In this document: positions 1 to 12,287 of the stretch, piece by piece
How positions within the stretch are numbered: the stretch's first letter is position 1
How the letters are laid out: every line of letters starts with the position of its first letter
NCBI GenBank assembly: GCA_023159155.1
Contig: JAJNNX010000110.1
Span: forward strand, 1-25,345
DNA: 25,345 bases
Reading direction: 5' to 3'
DNA from: Ustulina deusta
Lineage: Eukaryota; Ascomycota; Sordariomycetes; Xylariales; Xylariaceae
Program-made: the position numbers and the translations under genes
The notes under the pieces: model-generated
What the model saw: only the letters and a program-made list of their open reading frames with translations
Databases searched by the model: none
Told to the model about the DNA's origin: nothing

Positions 1-3000
1 ACTATGCGCTATTTAAAAAAAAGCTTTTAAATATAATTAAAATAAATATTATATTTTTTTTAATTAGTATAAATAAGTAAGCTTATATTTTTTTTTTAAC
101 TTTATATATAACTAATAAAAATATTTAATAATAATTACTAGATTTTTTATTATTTTATTATTAAAGCTCTAAATAGCTATACTATTAATTAATATATATA
201 CTAAAATATTTATTTTTATTTTTTATAATATTTAATAATAAAGCTATATTTAAAGCAGTTATAATATTTACTAGCAAGTTTATATTTTTTTATATTAAGC
301 TACGCTATAATAGCTTATTTAGCGAATATTTTTTTATAATATTTAATTATTTAATATAAATAATAATATTTGCTATTAGTTAATTAGAATTTTTAATCCT
401 ATTTTTTGCTAGTTATATATCTATTGATTTTAAAAGTCTAAAAATAATAGTTGTTTTAAATATAGTTGTTTTTTAGGTATAGATTAATAATTCTTTGGTA
501 GTCTAGCGCTTGTAGCAATTATATTTATTTAGTTAGCCAGCCGGACTACAAATATTATATAAGTAATACTAAGTATGCTTATTTATATATTGTAACAACT
601 TAAAAAAATAAAAATAAAAAATTTAAATAAGTAGAATAGCTTAAAAAAAGTTCTTAATTTAAACTAATTAAATTAAAATTATTATATATTATTTTATATA
701 TTTTTTAGTTGATCTGCTTATAAAGTAGTAATAAGTTACTATTTTTAAAGCAAGTTTTTAAAAGTAAAAAGTAACAAAAAAATAATAAAAAAAAGCAAAA
801 ATATAAATAGTAAGTATTATTTTATAATAGATCTAAACTAATTAAAACAATATTATTATAATATATAGTGCTAGATTGATAAACTTTAGTTATATTTATT
901 TTTTATTTTTTAAATTTAAAAAGTATTACTTGCTAATTAATATATTTTTTTCTAATTATAAATTATTAAAGCTTAAATACTTAATTCTTAAGCTTATTTT
1001 AATTAAAACTTTAATTTGATATAATAAGCTTTATTATTAATAATTTTTTAATTTTTTTTAATTATTTTGTTTATATTTTAATATTTTTTAGTTTATTTAA
1101 AGCTATATTATAATTTATTTAAGCTATATTTTAATTATATCTAGCTATATTTTAGGTTATATTTAAATATATTTAAACTTATTTAAATTATATTTTAGCT
1201 ATATTTAGCTATATTTTAAGCTTTGTTTAATTTTATTTAGTTATATTATAGTTTTAATTAAGCTATTCTAGCTATATTTATATTTTTTTTATAATAGTTA
1301 TTCTTTAATAAGCTTATTATTTATTTATTAGTAGTAAAATTAATTACTTTTTAATATTTAGTTTTATTTTTAATAATAGTTATAAGCTATTTAATATATA
1401 AATTTTACTTTTGTATATTTTTTGGCTTTTTATTTTATATTTTATATTTTTTTTTTTAGATGCTATAAAAATAGGCCTTTTTATTTATATAAAGTTTAAT
1501 GCTTTTAAAATTTATTATTGTTTAGTAAAATATTAAACATAAAAATAAGGTTTTTTTTTTTAAAGCTCTAAAATAAACCTTATAAGCATATCGCTAATTA
1601 ATTTATTTTATAGCTTAGTATCTTTTTTTAGTAATAATATATTAGATCTTAGTTATATTTTTTTTTTTTTTTGAATTGCTATACTTTATATGCTAGAAAA
1701 AATATATAATTAAAATATTTTACTAATTAATAATTTGCTATATTAAAATAATATTTTTAATTAATAAAACTAATAATTAATTATAAACTATTTTATATAT
1801 ATTATAGCTATAGTATTAAGTAATAGTTTTATTAGCTCAAATTATTTTATTAAATTATTTAGTCTAGTTTTTTTTTTTTTTTCAGTTATTTTTTTAAAGC
1901 TATTAATAATTACTTTATAGCTTAACTTAATAAATCTTTAGCTTTAAAAGTAGTATATTACACTATAGATTATTATAAATCTAAATTAAATTTTAGCTAT
2001 TATAACTTTTTTTTTATTTTAGAACTATTATTATATTTAATTTTAATAAAAATATTATACTAATAAATAATATATTGTTTAATAAATTAAATAATACTTT
2101 TAAAATTAGCTAATTAAAATAGTATTGCTTTAAAATAAGCTAATATTTTATATTTAGTTTTAATAATTGCTTTAAACTTATTATTATTAAGTATAAATTA
2201 AATATTAAAAACTTAGCTTATAAATATATTTTTAGTTTTATTATAATAGTATTTTTTTTTAAATCACTTATTTTATATTTACTAATATAGCTTATAACTT
2301 TTTAGCACATTTTTAATATTTTTATATAAGTTTTTTTAGTAGTATTAAGTAATAATTTTATTATATATAAAGTCCTGGCTTTAATATTTTAGTTATATAT
2401 AGCTTTTTTAAAAAAAACGGTTTTAATTATTAAAGTTATTAATATAATATTAGATCTAGTATAATAGTTTTGTTTTTTTTTAAAAGCAATTTTTATAAAT
2501 TTTTTTTATATTGTTATTATAAAATAATTAAGCAAGCTTTTAGTAATAAAATATATTACTAGCTTTTATAAATATATTAACTATTTTTATTTTAGTTTAA
2601 AAAGATTATTAATATTTAAAATAATTATTAGTTTAACTATTATAATATAAAGTTAAAAATTACTAAAATTTTTTGTATTTTTTGTTTATTAATTATTTAA
2701 TTTATTTAATAGTTTTTTTAATTTATATAATAGTCCGTTTATTATTATATATTTTTTTCTAAAAACGTAGTACAATTTAAAGTTAAACATTTTAATAAAA
2801 ATAACTTATTAGGTTAGAACTACGCTAAGTAATATAAAAATTTATTGTTTAGTTAAATAATTAATACTTTTATATCTATTTTTAAATAAAATCTAATCTT
2901 ATATAAATAGTTTTATAATTAATAAAAGGCTTTAATAACTTTTAGGGATTTTTTTATTATTATATTATAATTTAATTTAGGTTTTTTTTAAGTTTTTAAT

Positions 3001-6000
3001 TTATATTTAAATAAATATATTCTATTTTTAATTAATTAATAAAATATAGCGCTTTATGTTTTTTTTAAAACATTAACTTTTAGCTAGATTTTTTTAGTTT
3101 TATAATCTAAAGTAATTAAACAAAAAATAATTATTAAAACTTGTTATAATATTATTATTGCTTACTTTTAATTATTTTTTTAAACAAACTTAATATTATG
3201 CTAAAAAAGTATAATTAATAGAAATATTATTATAGTATATATTTTTATTTATATTTAATAATAATTATTTATTTTTAAAAAGGTTTTTATTTTTATAATA
3301 TTATTATATACTATTTATTTTAAAATTTTAAATACTTTAGTTTTTATAAGTTTATAGCTATTAGTTCTATAGAAATATTTAATTAGTATTACTATTAGTT
3401 TGTACTATTTGCTTTTAATACTACTTGTAGTAATATTTACTAATTTAAAATTTAGTAAAATTATATTAATATTTTTAATATATTTAAAAATAAATTGCTA
3501 TATACTAAAAACAACTTTATAATTATTATAACAAATAATAAGCTTTTTAACTTTTATATTATTAAAGAATAGTTTATATTTTTTAAATATAATATTATAT
3601 AATATTGGGCTAACTACTTTAAAGAAATAAACTATTAAATTTGTTATATTTTAAAAAAGTATTATTATTTATAAAATTCTAAGTAGTATAAAAAAAAGTA
3701 TTAGTGCTTAACTTAAAAAAAATAAAAATATTTAATTATATTTAAACAAAAAATTAATTATTAATAAAATTTTATATATAGTAAATTTTTTAGAAAATTT
3801 ATTATAGCTTTTTAATAAAAAAGTATTTTAAATTATAACTATGTTTAGTTTAATAGTAGAATTAATTAGTTTACGCTTTTTTTTTTTTTTTTTATTATAA
3901 ACTATATGTTCTAATATATGCTATATTTTTTTTTTAATATATTATTTATAAGTTAGGTTTTAAATATATTTAGTACTTTTTTTTATAGTAGTATAAAAAT
4001 AAAGATTTTTTTTGCTTATTAAGCTTTATATAATATTATTTAGATTTTATATAATAATATAATTTTATTATATATTTTTTTAATTTTGCTAAAATTTTAA
4101 ACTAAAGCTATTTTATATTTATATAGCACTTTAACTAAAAGCTTTTTTTTTTTAATTAATAAGTTCTAATATTTTTATATTTTTTTTAATTTTTTAAAAG
4201 CGTTTTTTAGTTAATTAAGTTCTTTTAAGTTATATAGCAAAACATAAATAAATATTTAAATAAAAAATTTTTTTTTTAAATATTTTGTCTAGTTTGCACT
4301 AATTATATATTTTTACTAAAGCTTTTTTTTTTAATTAATTAACCCTAGAAATATAGAACTATTATATTTTGTGTTATTAATTAAATAAACTTTTTTTAAT
4401 TTAAGCTTATATATTATAAATATTAAAAAAAAAAAAAATTTATTATCTGTTTAGCTTTTAAAACTTTTGTTTTTTTTGCTTTTTTTATAGCTTTATAAAT
4501 AATAGTTCTAAAAATTATTAAAAATTTACTATTTAATAAAGTACTTATAAAAAAAATATTATTATTTAATTTTAGTATTTAGTTTATATAGTTCGCAAGT
4601 AGCTAATTAATATTATAAAAATATTTTTATATAATTTTATTATTTAGGTTTAATATTAAATTAAAAGTTATTTAGTAGTATATAATAAAAATAAAATTTA
4701 AATATTAATTAAAAACTAATTATAGCTATTTATAGTAGTTTTTTATATATATATAGCTATTAGTTTTTTATAGCTTTAATTATTAATTTGTTATAAAAAT
4801 ATAATTAAATAAGCAAGGTTATAAAAATAATAATATATATATTACTAAAAGTAAATATAGCAATTAGAACTAAATTTTTAAAATAAAAAATATAATCTAT
4901 AATTTTTAAAAAATTTATTCCTAAAAACAAAAAAATAACTATTTTTTTATTTAAAACTATATATATAAAAACAGCTTATATATATTTTTTAGCAATTTAT
5001 ACTAACTAAATAATAATTTTTTTATATAATTATAAAAGTACTTCTAGTTTAATAAAATATTTATTTTAAATTATTTAAATATTAATTATAAAAAATTAAT
5101 TATTTTTAATATAACTTTTATTAAAATATATAATTAAGCATTAGTATTAAAAAGTCTAATAATTAATAAGCTTTTTAATAATTTTTTAATTCTTATTATA
5201 ATTTTAAGTATAGCTTTTATATAATTTTTTATGTTTTATAAAAATATATTTATTTAAAAAGTTTTATAAACCTTTTTTATAGATTTTTATAGTATTATAT
5301 ATATATTATTAATTTTTAAAATAAATATATCTAGTATTTATTAATTATTTATTTTAAACTTAAGTTTATTTAATTAATTTAATCTAATTATTTTTTTGCC
5401 TAATATTTATCCTATTTTAAAAGCCTATATTACAAATAATTCTAACATATTAAAGAATAAACCTAGCAGCTTTTCTTAAATTAACTTTATTTTAGCTTTA
5501 AACAAATTATTAATTTTATTAAAAAATATTTAGCGTTTTTTTATTTATAAAATAAATAAAAATATTTACTAATTAATATTTATATTTATTATAGCGCTAG
5601 TTATTTTATAAAATTAAGTAATATTATAAGTTTTAAGCGTAATATTATTTTTTTTATTTAAGTATTTTTTTTTTTGCTATTATAGCTTTTATATAAGCTT
5701 ATATATTAAATATACTAATAAAGTCTAGAACTATAAATATTAATAGGTTATTTAAAAAAATAACTTAATTAATTATTTTTAGTACTATAAACTTTTGCCT
5801 ATTTTAGTATTTTTGCTATTTATTATATTAGAATTTTAAGTAGTTTTTTTTAGCTAGAATATTAAGCTTTTATTATTTTATAAAAACTAAATTAACTTAA
5901 ATTTTTATTTTAAAATTAAGCTAATCAATTATAATTAATTATTTAAGTATTAAAACAAATAGTTAAACTAAGTTATTTAAAATATTTTTATTTTTGCTAA

Positions 6001-8465
6001 GTCCTAAGTTTTATAATTAAGTTTTGTTTTTAAAATTTAGATTTTTTAAAATATAGTTAAATTTATATAAAGTTTTATAAACTACTAGAATTACTAAAAA
6101 ATATTTACTAAAACAGTTATAATAAATCTATATTAAAGCTAAAAATATAAATCTATTTTTATTTTTATTTTTTAATATTTTATCCGGATTAATTATAAAC
6201 AAGCAAATATACTAAAATATATATAATAAATTAATATATTAAGCTTTAGAGTTATATTTTTTATATAAAGCTTTAAAATTTTTTGCTTTTTTTTTTAATT
6301 TATAGCTTTATTATATATAATCTTTAGCTCTGCAAAACTAATATTTATATAGATTATTACTAGTACTTTCAAAGTTATTCTAGCTATTTAATTAGTTATA
6401 TTTTTAAAAGTTTAATTGTTATATTTATATAATATAAACTCTAAATTAGCTATTTTTATATTATTATTTGCTTTGCTAGCTAATTTTCTAATAAAATATT
6501 TAACTAAAAAAAACATAGTATTAATTCCGGTTAATTAATAACTATATTATTTTAATTATTATTTTAGTTATTAATTATTTGATTACTAGGTTTATATATA
6601 TATAGACTATTAAAAGCATAATAAAAAAGGTAGTTATAAATAGCTAAGTTAGTTAAACAACTAATAAAACTTAGAACAGTTATATTTATATAGCTTGTTA
6701 AATAAAATAAAAAAATATATTTAGCAATAGTTCTAAGCTAGTAATATTATTTAAAAATTTTAATATTACTATTTATAACTAAAAAAAAGATTTTAAGTTG
6801 GCTTATTATTTAAAAATATCTATAATATTAATATATTTTTTTTGTTATAAATTATTTTTAGTAATTTTATATTTATTAAAAATATTTTTAAAATAATTAA
6901 AAAGGATTAATTTAACTAAGTTATATAAATAAAACTTTTTAAGTATTAAAAATATTTTTTAGCTAAGTTTATTAATTAAAGCTATATATTTAAAAAAAAA
7001 TTAAATATAATTTTAAAAAATTGTTTTAGTACTTAAAAAAACTTAGTAAGTTATTTTTTTTATAATTAGGTTTGCTTAGGATTAATTATTTTATATTTTT
7101 AATTTAAGCTTATAATAATTTAATCCTAATTAATATAAAAACTAATAATATATTAAACTATATATTTTTTAATTATAATTTTTGTTTAGTATAGTAACTA
7201 ATTAATTTATTTAGTTTATAAAAGTTTATATAATTTAAAAAGTTTTTTTATTTTATAAAACTATTTAATTATGTTCTTCCTATTAAATTAGTTCTAAAAG
7301 CAAAATATAAAATTGAAAATAAATAAACTAATAATATATAAAACTATAGCACTTCTAAAAACTAATTATATAAATATTAAAAGTTTAACTAATTAATATT
7401 TACTAATCTAATTATTAGTTAGTATAGTATTAAAAATAAATATATTTATAATTAGAATATTTAAAATAAACTTTGTTAAAAAAAGCCTAAAGTTTTATAG
7501 TTGCTTTAAAATATTTAAGTTGTTTATTTTAGGTTATTAATTAGAACTATTAATATATAGAAATAATAAAATAATAAATATTTTAAAAATAAAACAATAA
7601 TTTTTAGGTTTTAATAATATTTTTTTGTTTAATATTTTATAGTTTTTACTGCTATACAAATATATATAATTAGTATAGTATTTTTATAGGTTTTTTATTA
7701 GAAGCTTATATATATTTAAGTTTAGTAAATATATTAGCTTTTTTAATAAAACTATAATTAAGTTTTATATTTTTTTTGCAGATTTAATAAAAGCAGTATA
7801 GTACTATTGGTATTTTTATAGTTAGTTGTTCTAAAAATAATAATTTTATTAATATTTTATATTTATTTAATTTTTATTATAGTTAGTTTTTTATTATTTT
7901 TGTATTATATTATTAAATTATATTAAAACTCTAGTTTTATATAAAGATTTATTAAAAAAAATATAATTAATTAGTATAATTAGTAGTTAGTTTTTATATA
8001 TTAGGTATATTAACTAAAAGTATTAGTTTCTAATTATAGGTTATGTTTTAAAAAGCATCAAGTAATATTAATTTTTATTGTTTTACTAAAAATATTAATA
8101 AAATAAAACAGAGCTTCTAATTAGTGTATTACATACTAAAACTAACTAAACTTATTTAATTATTTTATATTGGACTATATTTTCTAATTTGCAAATTTTT
8201 ATACGGATTAAATTAAAATTTAATATATAAATATAAATAAAAACATAATAATTAATTAATAAAAACAAATCTTTAATTTTTATTTAGTATTTTATATTAA
8301 TTATCTGTTTGTTTATATTTACAAAAAAAAGAAGTTTTTTATAGCTTTAAATAAAAATACGCGTTTTTTATACTTTTTGTCCTATAATTTTTAAAGTTTC
8401 TAAGAATACGTTCTACTTTATAACTAAGGACCTATTTTTTATACGTGCGCACCAGCCCTACTGCA
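1..8465. repeat. RIP-degraded transposon block, T-rich on the plus strand
   Basis: No usable open reading frame or RNA gene is visible in this 8.5-kb stretch. It is overwhelmingly A and T, and the surviving C and G bases lie mainly in AGCT, GCT and TAG/AAG contexts, while CpA and TpG are rare. That is the expected footprint of repeat-induced point mutation, which changes C to T preferentially in CpA on either strand. Runs of T are much commoner than runs of A on the plus strand; I infer that the original coding strand was mostly minus, since coding strands are usually purine-rich. Slightly less mutated patches lie near 484-560 and 8,340-8,465. The element family cannot be recognised by eye. 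The boundary at 8,465 is where residual G+C drops sharply and the T bias ends. Confidence 0.75.
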
Positions 8466-10714
8466 ATATTTAAACTTAAATTAATTAAATATAAATTTAT
8501 AATTAATTATTAATAAAAAATATATATTTAAAAAATTAAATTATATTAGTTTTAAATATTAATAATATTATATTTAATTATTATAATATTATTTATTTTA
8601 TAAAACTAAATATTATTAAAAAACTTTATTAATTATTATTAATTATAAAATTATATTATTATTATTTTTTAAATTTATAAAAAAATATTTTAATAAAAAG
8701 TTTTATTATTTAATTTAAAAATAAAACCTATTTAATAGTAAGTTTTTATCAATATATAAATTTAAAAAATAATATTAAACTTATTATAAAAAAATATTAA
8801 AAAGTTTTGTTTTAATATATTTATTATTAATTATTTAAAAATAATTACAAAAACTAAAATAAAAATAAAAATTTTAATAATTTTAAAAATATTGAATTAA
8901 ATTAGTTATTTTTGAAGTTTTGTAATTATATAAAACTATTAATATATAAAACGCTTATTTTAGTTTTTTTTCAGCTTAATTAATTAATATAAATAAAAAC
9001 AAATATTTTATATAATATAATGAAAAAAATTATTTAATAATAATAAAAAAATATATTTTAAAAATTTATAAAATATTTTTTTAAAATAATAATATTAATT
9101 AAATAAACTTATTTAATTTAAAACTATAAATTTTTAATAATAATATAAACTTTAAAATATTACTACTTAAGGCTTTTTAAAATAAAATTTTTTATAATAA
9201 TTAATTATTAAATTTTATTATATTTTTTAAATAAATAGATTTTATTAATATAATAAATATATTAAACTAACTTTTTATTAAATTTTAATATTATTTTTTA
9301 GTATTAACTAAAACAAAAAAAATATAATAGTTAATATTTTATTAAAAAAAATAATAATATTAGTTTTTTTTAATAAAATATTAAGTTTTATATTAATTAT
9401 AAATTTTTTATTTGATATTTTTTAAAAACCTAACCTAATAAACTTAATTAAATAAAAAAACTAGTTATAAAATCTAAAAAATAAAAACAAAAAACTATAT
9501 ATATTTAAAATTATTTTAAATAAATTTTTGTTTTTATATAATTTTAATTTAAAAAATTTATATATTTTTAATTATTATATATTAAAATTAATATAAAATA
9601 ATTAAAATATTAAAATAAAAATATATAATTTAACTAATAATATTATAACTATATATATATATTTATAAATAACATTAGTTATTTAATTATAATTTTATTT
9701 AATAAAAAAATAAATATTATAAAAATTTATAAATTTTTTTTAATATATTAAATATATAAATATTAAATAATATAAAACTATTTATTTTTAAGTTTATAAT
9801 AATAATTAATAATTTTATAAATATTTATTATTTTTAAACCTTAAAAATAATAAAATTAATTAATTAAAAATTAAAATATTTCTTTTTTTGTTTTAAATTT
9901 TATATTTAATATTTTATAATATTTATTAATTAATATATTATTACTAAAAATAATAATAAAAATTAAAACATAAAACTTTTTAATAATAAATATTTAAATT
10001 AGTCCGTTAAACTTAAAATATTTTAAAAATAATATATAATATAACAATTTTTATATAAAAACAATATAAGCTATAAACTAACAGAAAAAAATACTTAATA
10101 AATTTTAAAATAAAATAAAAAGTTTTATAATATAAGTATTAATTATTAGATTAGATTTTTTATTAATCGAACTTTTTAAAATTTTTAAAAAATAAAAGTT
10201 TAGCTATATTTTTAATTAATTTAATTTTTATAAAATAAAAAACATATTTTATACTAACTAATTATAAAAAGTAAGCAATAACTTTTTATTTTAATAAATC
10301 TAGTTTTTATTTTTAACTAAAAATATTAATAATAAAGCAAAATTTAAAATCAAACAAATTAAACAATTAAAAATATATAAAAAAAATAAAAAACTATAGT
10401 ACTAAATTGCTTAAAAAAACTATAATTTTAATAATAATTAATATATAACTTAAAATTATAAAAATATACTAATTAAACTTAACTAATTTTATAAAACTTA
10501 TAAAAAAATATTTAAACTTTTTATAAAATTATAAAAATAAATATATATAATAATAATTAATAAATTTATAAACAATTATAAAAATAATAATAAAACAATA
10601 TAATATAAAAAAACTATATAAACTTAATATTATTAATAACTTTAAACTAAAACTATATTTAAACTTTTAGTTTTAAAAAAAATAATATAATAATTAATAT
10701 AGTTTTAGCAAAAC
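8466..10714. repeat. RIP-degraded block with almost no G or C
   Basis: This stretch is more extreme than its left neighbour: whole 60-base lines have no or one G/C, and 9,531-9,633 contains none. A equals or exceeds T on the plus strand, which suggests a plus-strand element. Nothing translates for more than a few codons. It runs into the repeat at 10,715, and its last 60-70 bases also resemble the sequence just before the second copy at 24,845, so it probably belongs to the same element family. A mitochondrial origin is unlikely because there are no genes, tRNAs or open frames, and the two copies suggest a dispersed nuclear repeat. Confidence 0.65.
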
Positions 10715-10922
10715 TTATAAAAACTCTAGACCTACATAGCAATAAAGTAAAAAGTCTATATATAAACTAATTATAACTTTATAGCTATACATATAAAGTC
10801 TATATTTATTTACTTTATAAACTCTAACTTTTTTTTTTTCTTTTTTTTTTTTTTAGCTTAAACTTTTTGTTTATAGTATTAATAAACTAGCTATAAAAGC
10901 TTTACTCGACTAATCATAATAT
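10715..10922 (+). repeat. Direct repeat, left copy (pair with 24,845-25,031)
   Basis: This segment matches 24,845-25,031 in the same orientation. Shared landmarks in order are an ACTTATAA stretch just before the start, TAGACCTA(C/T)ATAGCAATAAA, then TCTATATATAAACTAA, TATAACTTTATAGCTATA, TTTATTTA(C/T)TTTATAAACT and AATAAACTAGCTATAAAA. Many differences are C/T or G/A transitions, as expected for two copies mutated independently by RIP. The left copy has an additional T-rich tract near 10,829-10,854. Similarity stops at about 10,922, close to the island edge, so this may be an element terminus. The family is not identified. Confidence 0.7.
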
Positions 10923-10944
10923 AGATAGTTCTAATATAGTAGTA

Positions 10945-11205
10945 CTTATATATTAAAAAATAAGCCGAACTTATATTTTCTAGTATAATAATTACTATTA
11001 TTTCTAGGGGAATCTATTAATTAAGTATACTAAATATTGAAAAATTAATTTTTATTAATTTATGTATACTCTAGTAATAATTCTTTAGCTACTATTAGGA
11101 GTGTTCTTTATAGTGTTTTATCCCCTCTCACTAGCAGAGCTACCATGTGGCTTAAGTGAGTGATTACTTACGTAATCCACTCACACTCCTTCAATATAAA
11201 GCGTC
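10945..11205 (+). repeat. Island-edge repeat, copy 1 (left part RIP-mutated)
   Basis: First of two diverged copies lying about 412 bp apart. The left 45 bases match copy 2 (from 11,357) except for a 2-bp indel and about nine differences, all of them C to T or G to A in this copy, with no transversion. The shared core is GCCGAAC, and both end in CTAGTATAAT. The right part (AGAGCTACCATGTGG near 11,136 and ACTCACACTCCTTC near 11,179) also matches copy 2 in order and spacing, but is not RIP-mutated. The RIP boundary therefore runs through this copy, at roughly 11,090. No open frame lies here, so it is most likely a short non-autonomous element or a terminal piece of a larger one. Confidence 0.65.
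11156..11184 (+). repeat. 12-bp hairpin in edge repeat copy 1
   Basis: GTGAGTG-ATTAC pairs with GTAAT-CACTCAC across a four-base loop (TTAC), with one bulged C at 11,177. An outer pair, AGGAGTGT at 11,097-11,104 and ACACTCCT at 11,183-11,190, brackets the hairpin. The arrangement could be a terminal inverted repeat of a small element or a cruciform; its function is unknown. Confidence 0.6.
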
Positions 11206-11356
11206 ACCTGTCACAACTTCGGTCCTTTATCAAGGCAAAGTCATAGAGAACCGTTTGTGTGGTAATAGCAAAGTGAAGAATGGTAAAGTTAGTCTAAGTA
11301 TTGGAGTGGGCAATTGTAAGTAGGTCGTGCCAGCAAAAAGGGGCACTCACCTTGCA

Positions 11357-11610
11357 CTTATACTAGGAGATAGGCCGAACCTATACTCCCTAGTATAATT
11401 CTAGCAATTAATGTTAGGGAACCAAGCGATCAAGAGTAAATATACAATTTCCATCCAATACAAATGCTAGCTAAGGAGTGGTTGATGATACATAAAGGCA
11501 ATGCAGTGTTTTTGTTTTTTATGTTTTCTATACGCGAAGCTACACAATGGGTTTCGCCCCTTATTTCAAACCACTCTTTTGTCACTCACACTACTTCGGT
11601 ATAAATGGTG
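11357..11610 (+). repeat. Island-edge repeat, copy 2 (not RIP-mutated)
   Basis: Second, much less mutated copy of the edge repeat. It opens with a palindrome (11,359-11,397) and continues with TAGCTAAGGAGTGG near 11,467, GAAGCTACACAATGGG near 11,535 and ACTCACACTACTTCGG near 11,584. Each has a counterpart at the same relative position in copy 1. The spacing between first and last landmark is about 224 bp here and 231 bp in copy 1. Outside the palindrome the copies have diverged by more than RIP, with indels and transversions, so the duplication is old. No coding frame is visible. Confidence 0.6.
11359..11397 (+). repeat. 16-bp near-perfect palindrome in edge repeat copy 2
   Basis: TATACTAGG-AG-ATAGG pairs with CCTAT-CT-CCTAGTATA around a CCGAA loop, with single unpaired A and C bases on the right arm. 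In copy 1 the same structure is partly destroyed by transitions. A conserved palindrome at the start of a repeated unit suggests a transposon end or a structured RNA; the sequence alone cannot separate these. Confidence 0.65.
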
Positions 11611-11747
11611 TAGTCTAGTAAGGTATCTGTGCCTGCACAGCTGGTTCGCCACATGTTAATGTCGTCTAGGTCTAGGTCGAGACCTTTATTCCTCTAATAG
11701 GGACTTATCCATATCTGTCAGGGCGCGTAGCACTCCTAACTGGATAA

Positions 11748-12287
11748 CTAGCGATTTCGGAGAATTAGGCCGGTTCCACCGAAATGGTCTTTATACCGTC
11801 TGTAGAAGGGGTGGTCCTCCATGGCCAACCAATCTGGAAAAACAAACGAACAACCAGATGTGAACAACTGAAAAAATACATCATAGCGGTCGGCATCTAT
11901 GGACGCTGAATGGGGGGTAGGGGAAAGACATTTTCCCGCTTCGTCGGTTGGCCATTTTTCCAAGAGTCTCCTGCCGAATTGCCTTTTAAACATTTTAAAT
12001 ACCACCTTGAACCTATCAAAGTCTTCGTGGTAAATGGCGTGTATCAGACTCGGCAAGGCAGGAGGGTACTTACTCTTAATCTCCGGATCCAATCTTCTCA
12101 GACGTTGAAAGCGTAGGTCTGTCAAATAGAACTGTAGCGGCTTCCGTTGAATGATCGAATTAATAGTGGAACAAGTACAGGCGAACTTCGCTAAGGTCTT
12201 TGCAGTCAGTATCTCCTCGATGACCTGCTCGAGTATTTCTTCTGGTAGTCCCCCAATGGGAGCCAATTGCTGGGAATGGGAACTCAT
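11748..12287 (-). CDS. F-box-like protein, intact, 179 codons
   Basis: Complete single-exon frame ending in TAG. Residues 12-50 or so form an F-box-like motif (LPEEILEQVIEEI, then L-x-x-F-A-C-T-C-S and a basic stretch), the short helical domain by which F-box proteins bind Skp1 in SCF ubiquitin ligases. A segment around residues 78-98 (PSLIHAIYHEDFDRFKVVFK) resembles the helix pair of a single ankyrin-like repeat, which some fungal F-box proteins use in substrate choice; this second call is weaker. There is no signal peptide or membrane segment, so a cytosolic or nuclear protein is expected. The frame opens with a TTG at 12,293, but the first ATG is at 12,287 with G at -3, and I chose that for a eukaryote. 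At 179 residues it is short for the family. It has no internal stops although RIP blocks lie on both sides, which suggests it survived selection or escaped RIP. The substrate is unknown. Confidence 0.7.
   Translation of the reverse strand: MSSHSQQLAPIGGLPEEILEQVIEEILTAKTLAKFACTCSTINSIIQRKPLQFYLTDLRFQRLRRLDPEIKSKYPPALPSLIHAIYHEDFDRFKVVFKMFKRQFGRRLLEKWPTDEAGKCLSPTPHSASIDADRYDVFFQLFTSGCSFVFPDWLAMEDHPFYRRYKDHFGGTGLILRNR

Noticed and set aside
8340..8440. Minus-strand reading SYKVERILRNFKN that resembles the start of a chromodomain
   Set aside because: The conserved tryptophans cannot be placed by C-to-T or G-to-A changes, and it would sit at the wrong end of a minus-strand element.
1..10714. Mitochondrial or plastid origin for the A+T-rich blocks
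   Set aside because: No organellar genes, rRNAs or tRNAs, no open frames, and the residual dinucleotide pattern fits RIP of nuclear repeats.
10829..10854. Long T tract as a Pol III or poly(A)-derived tail
   Set aside because: It lies inside the direct repeat and is absent from the right copy, so it is most simply a local expansion or insertion.
11910..12116. 68-codon plus-strand frame
   Set aside because: It lies wholly opposite the intact F-box gene and shows no motif.
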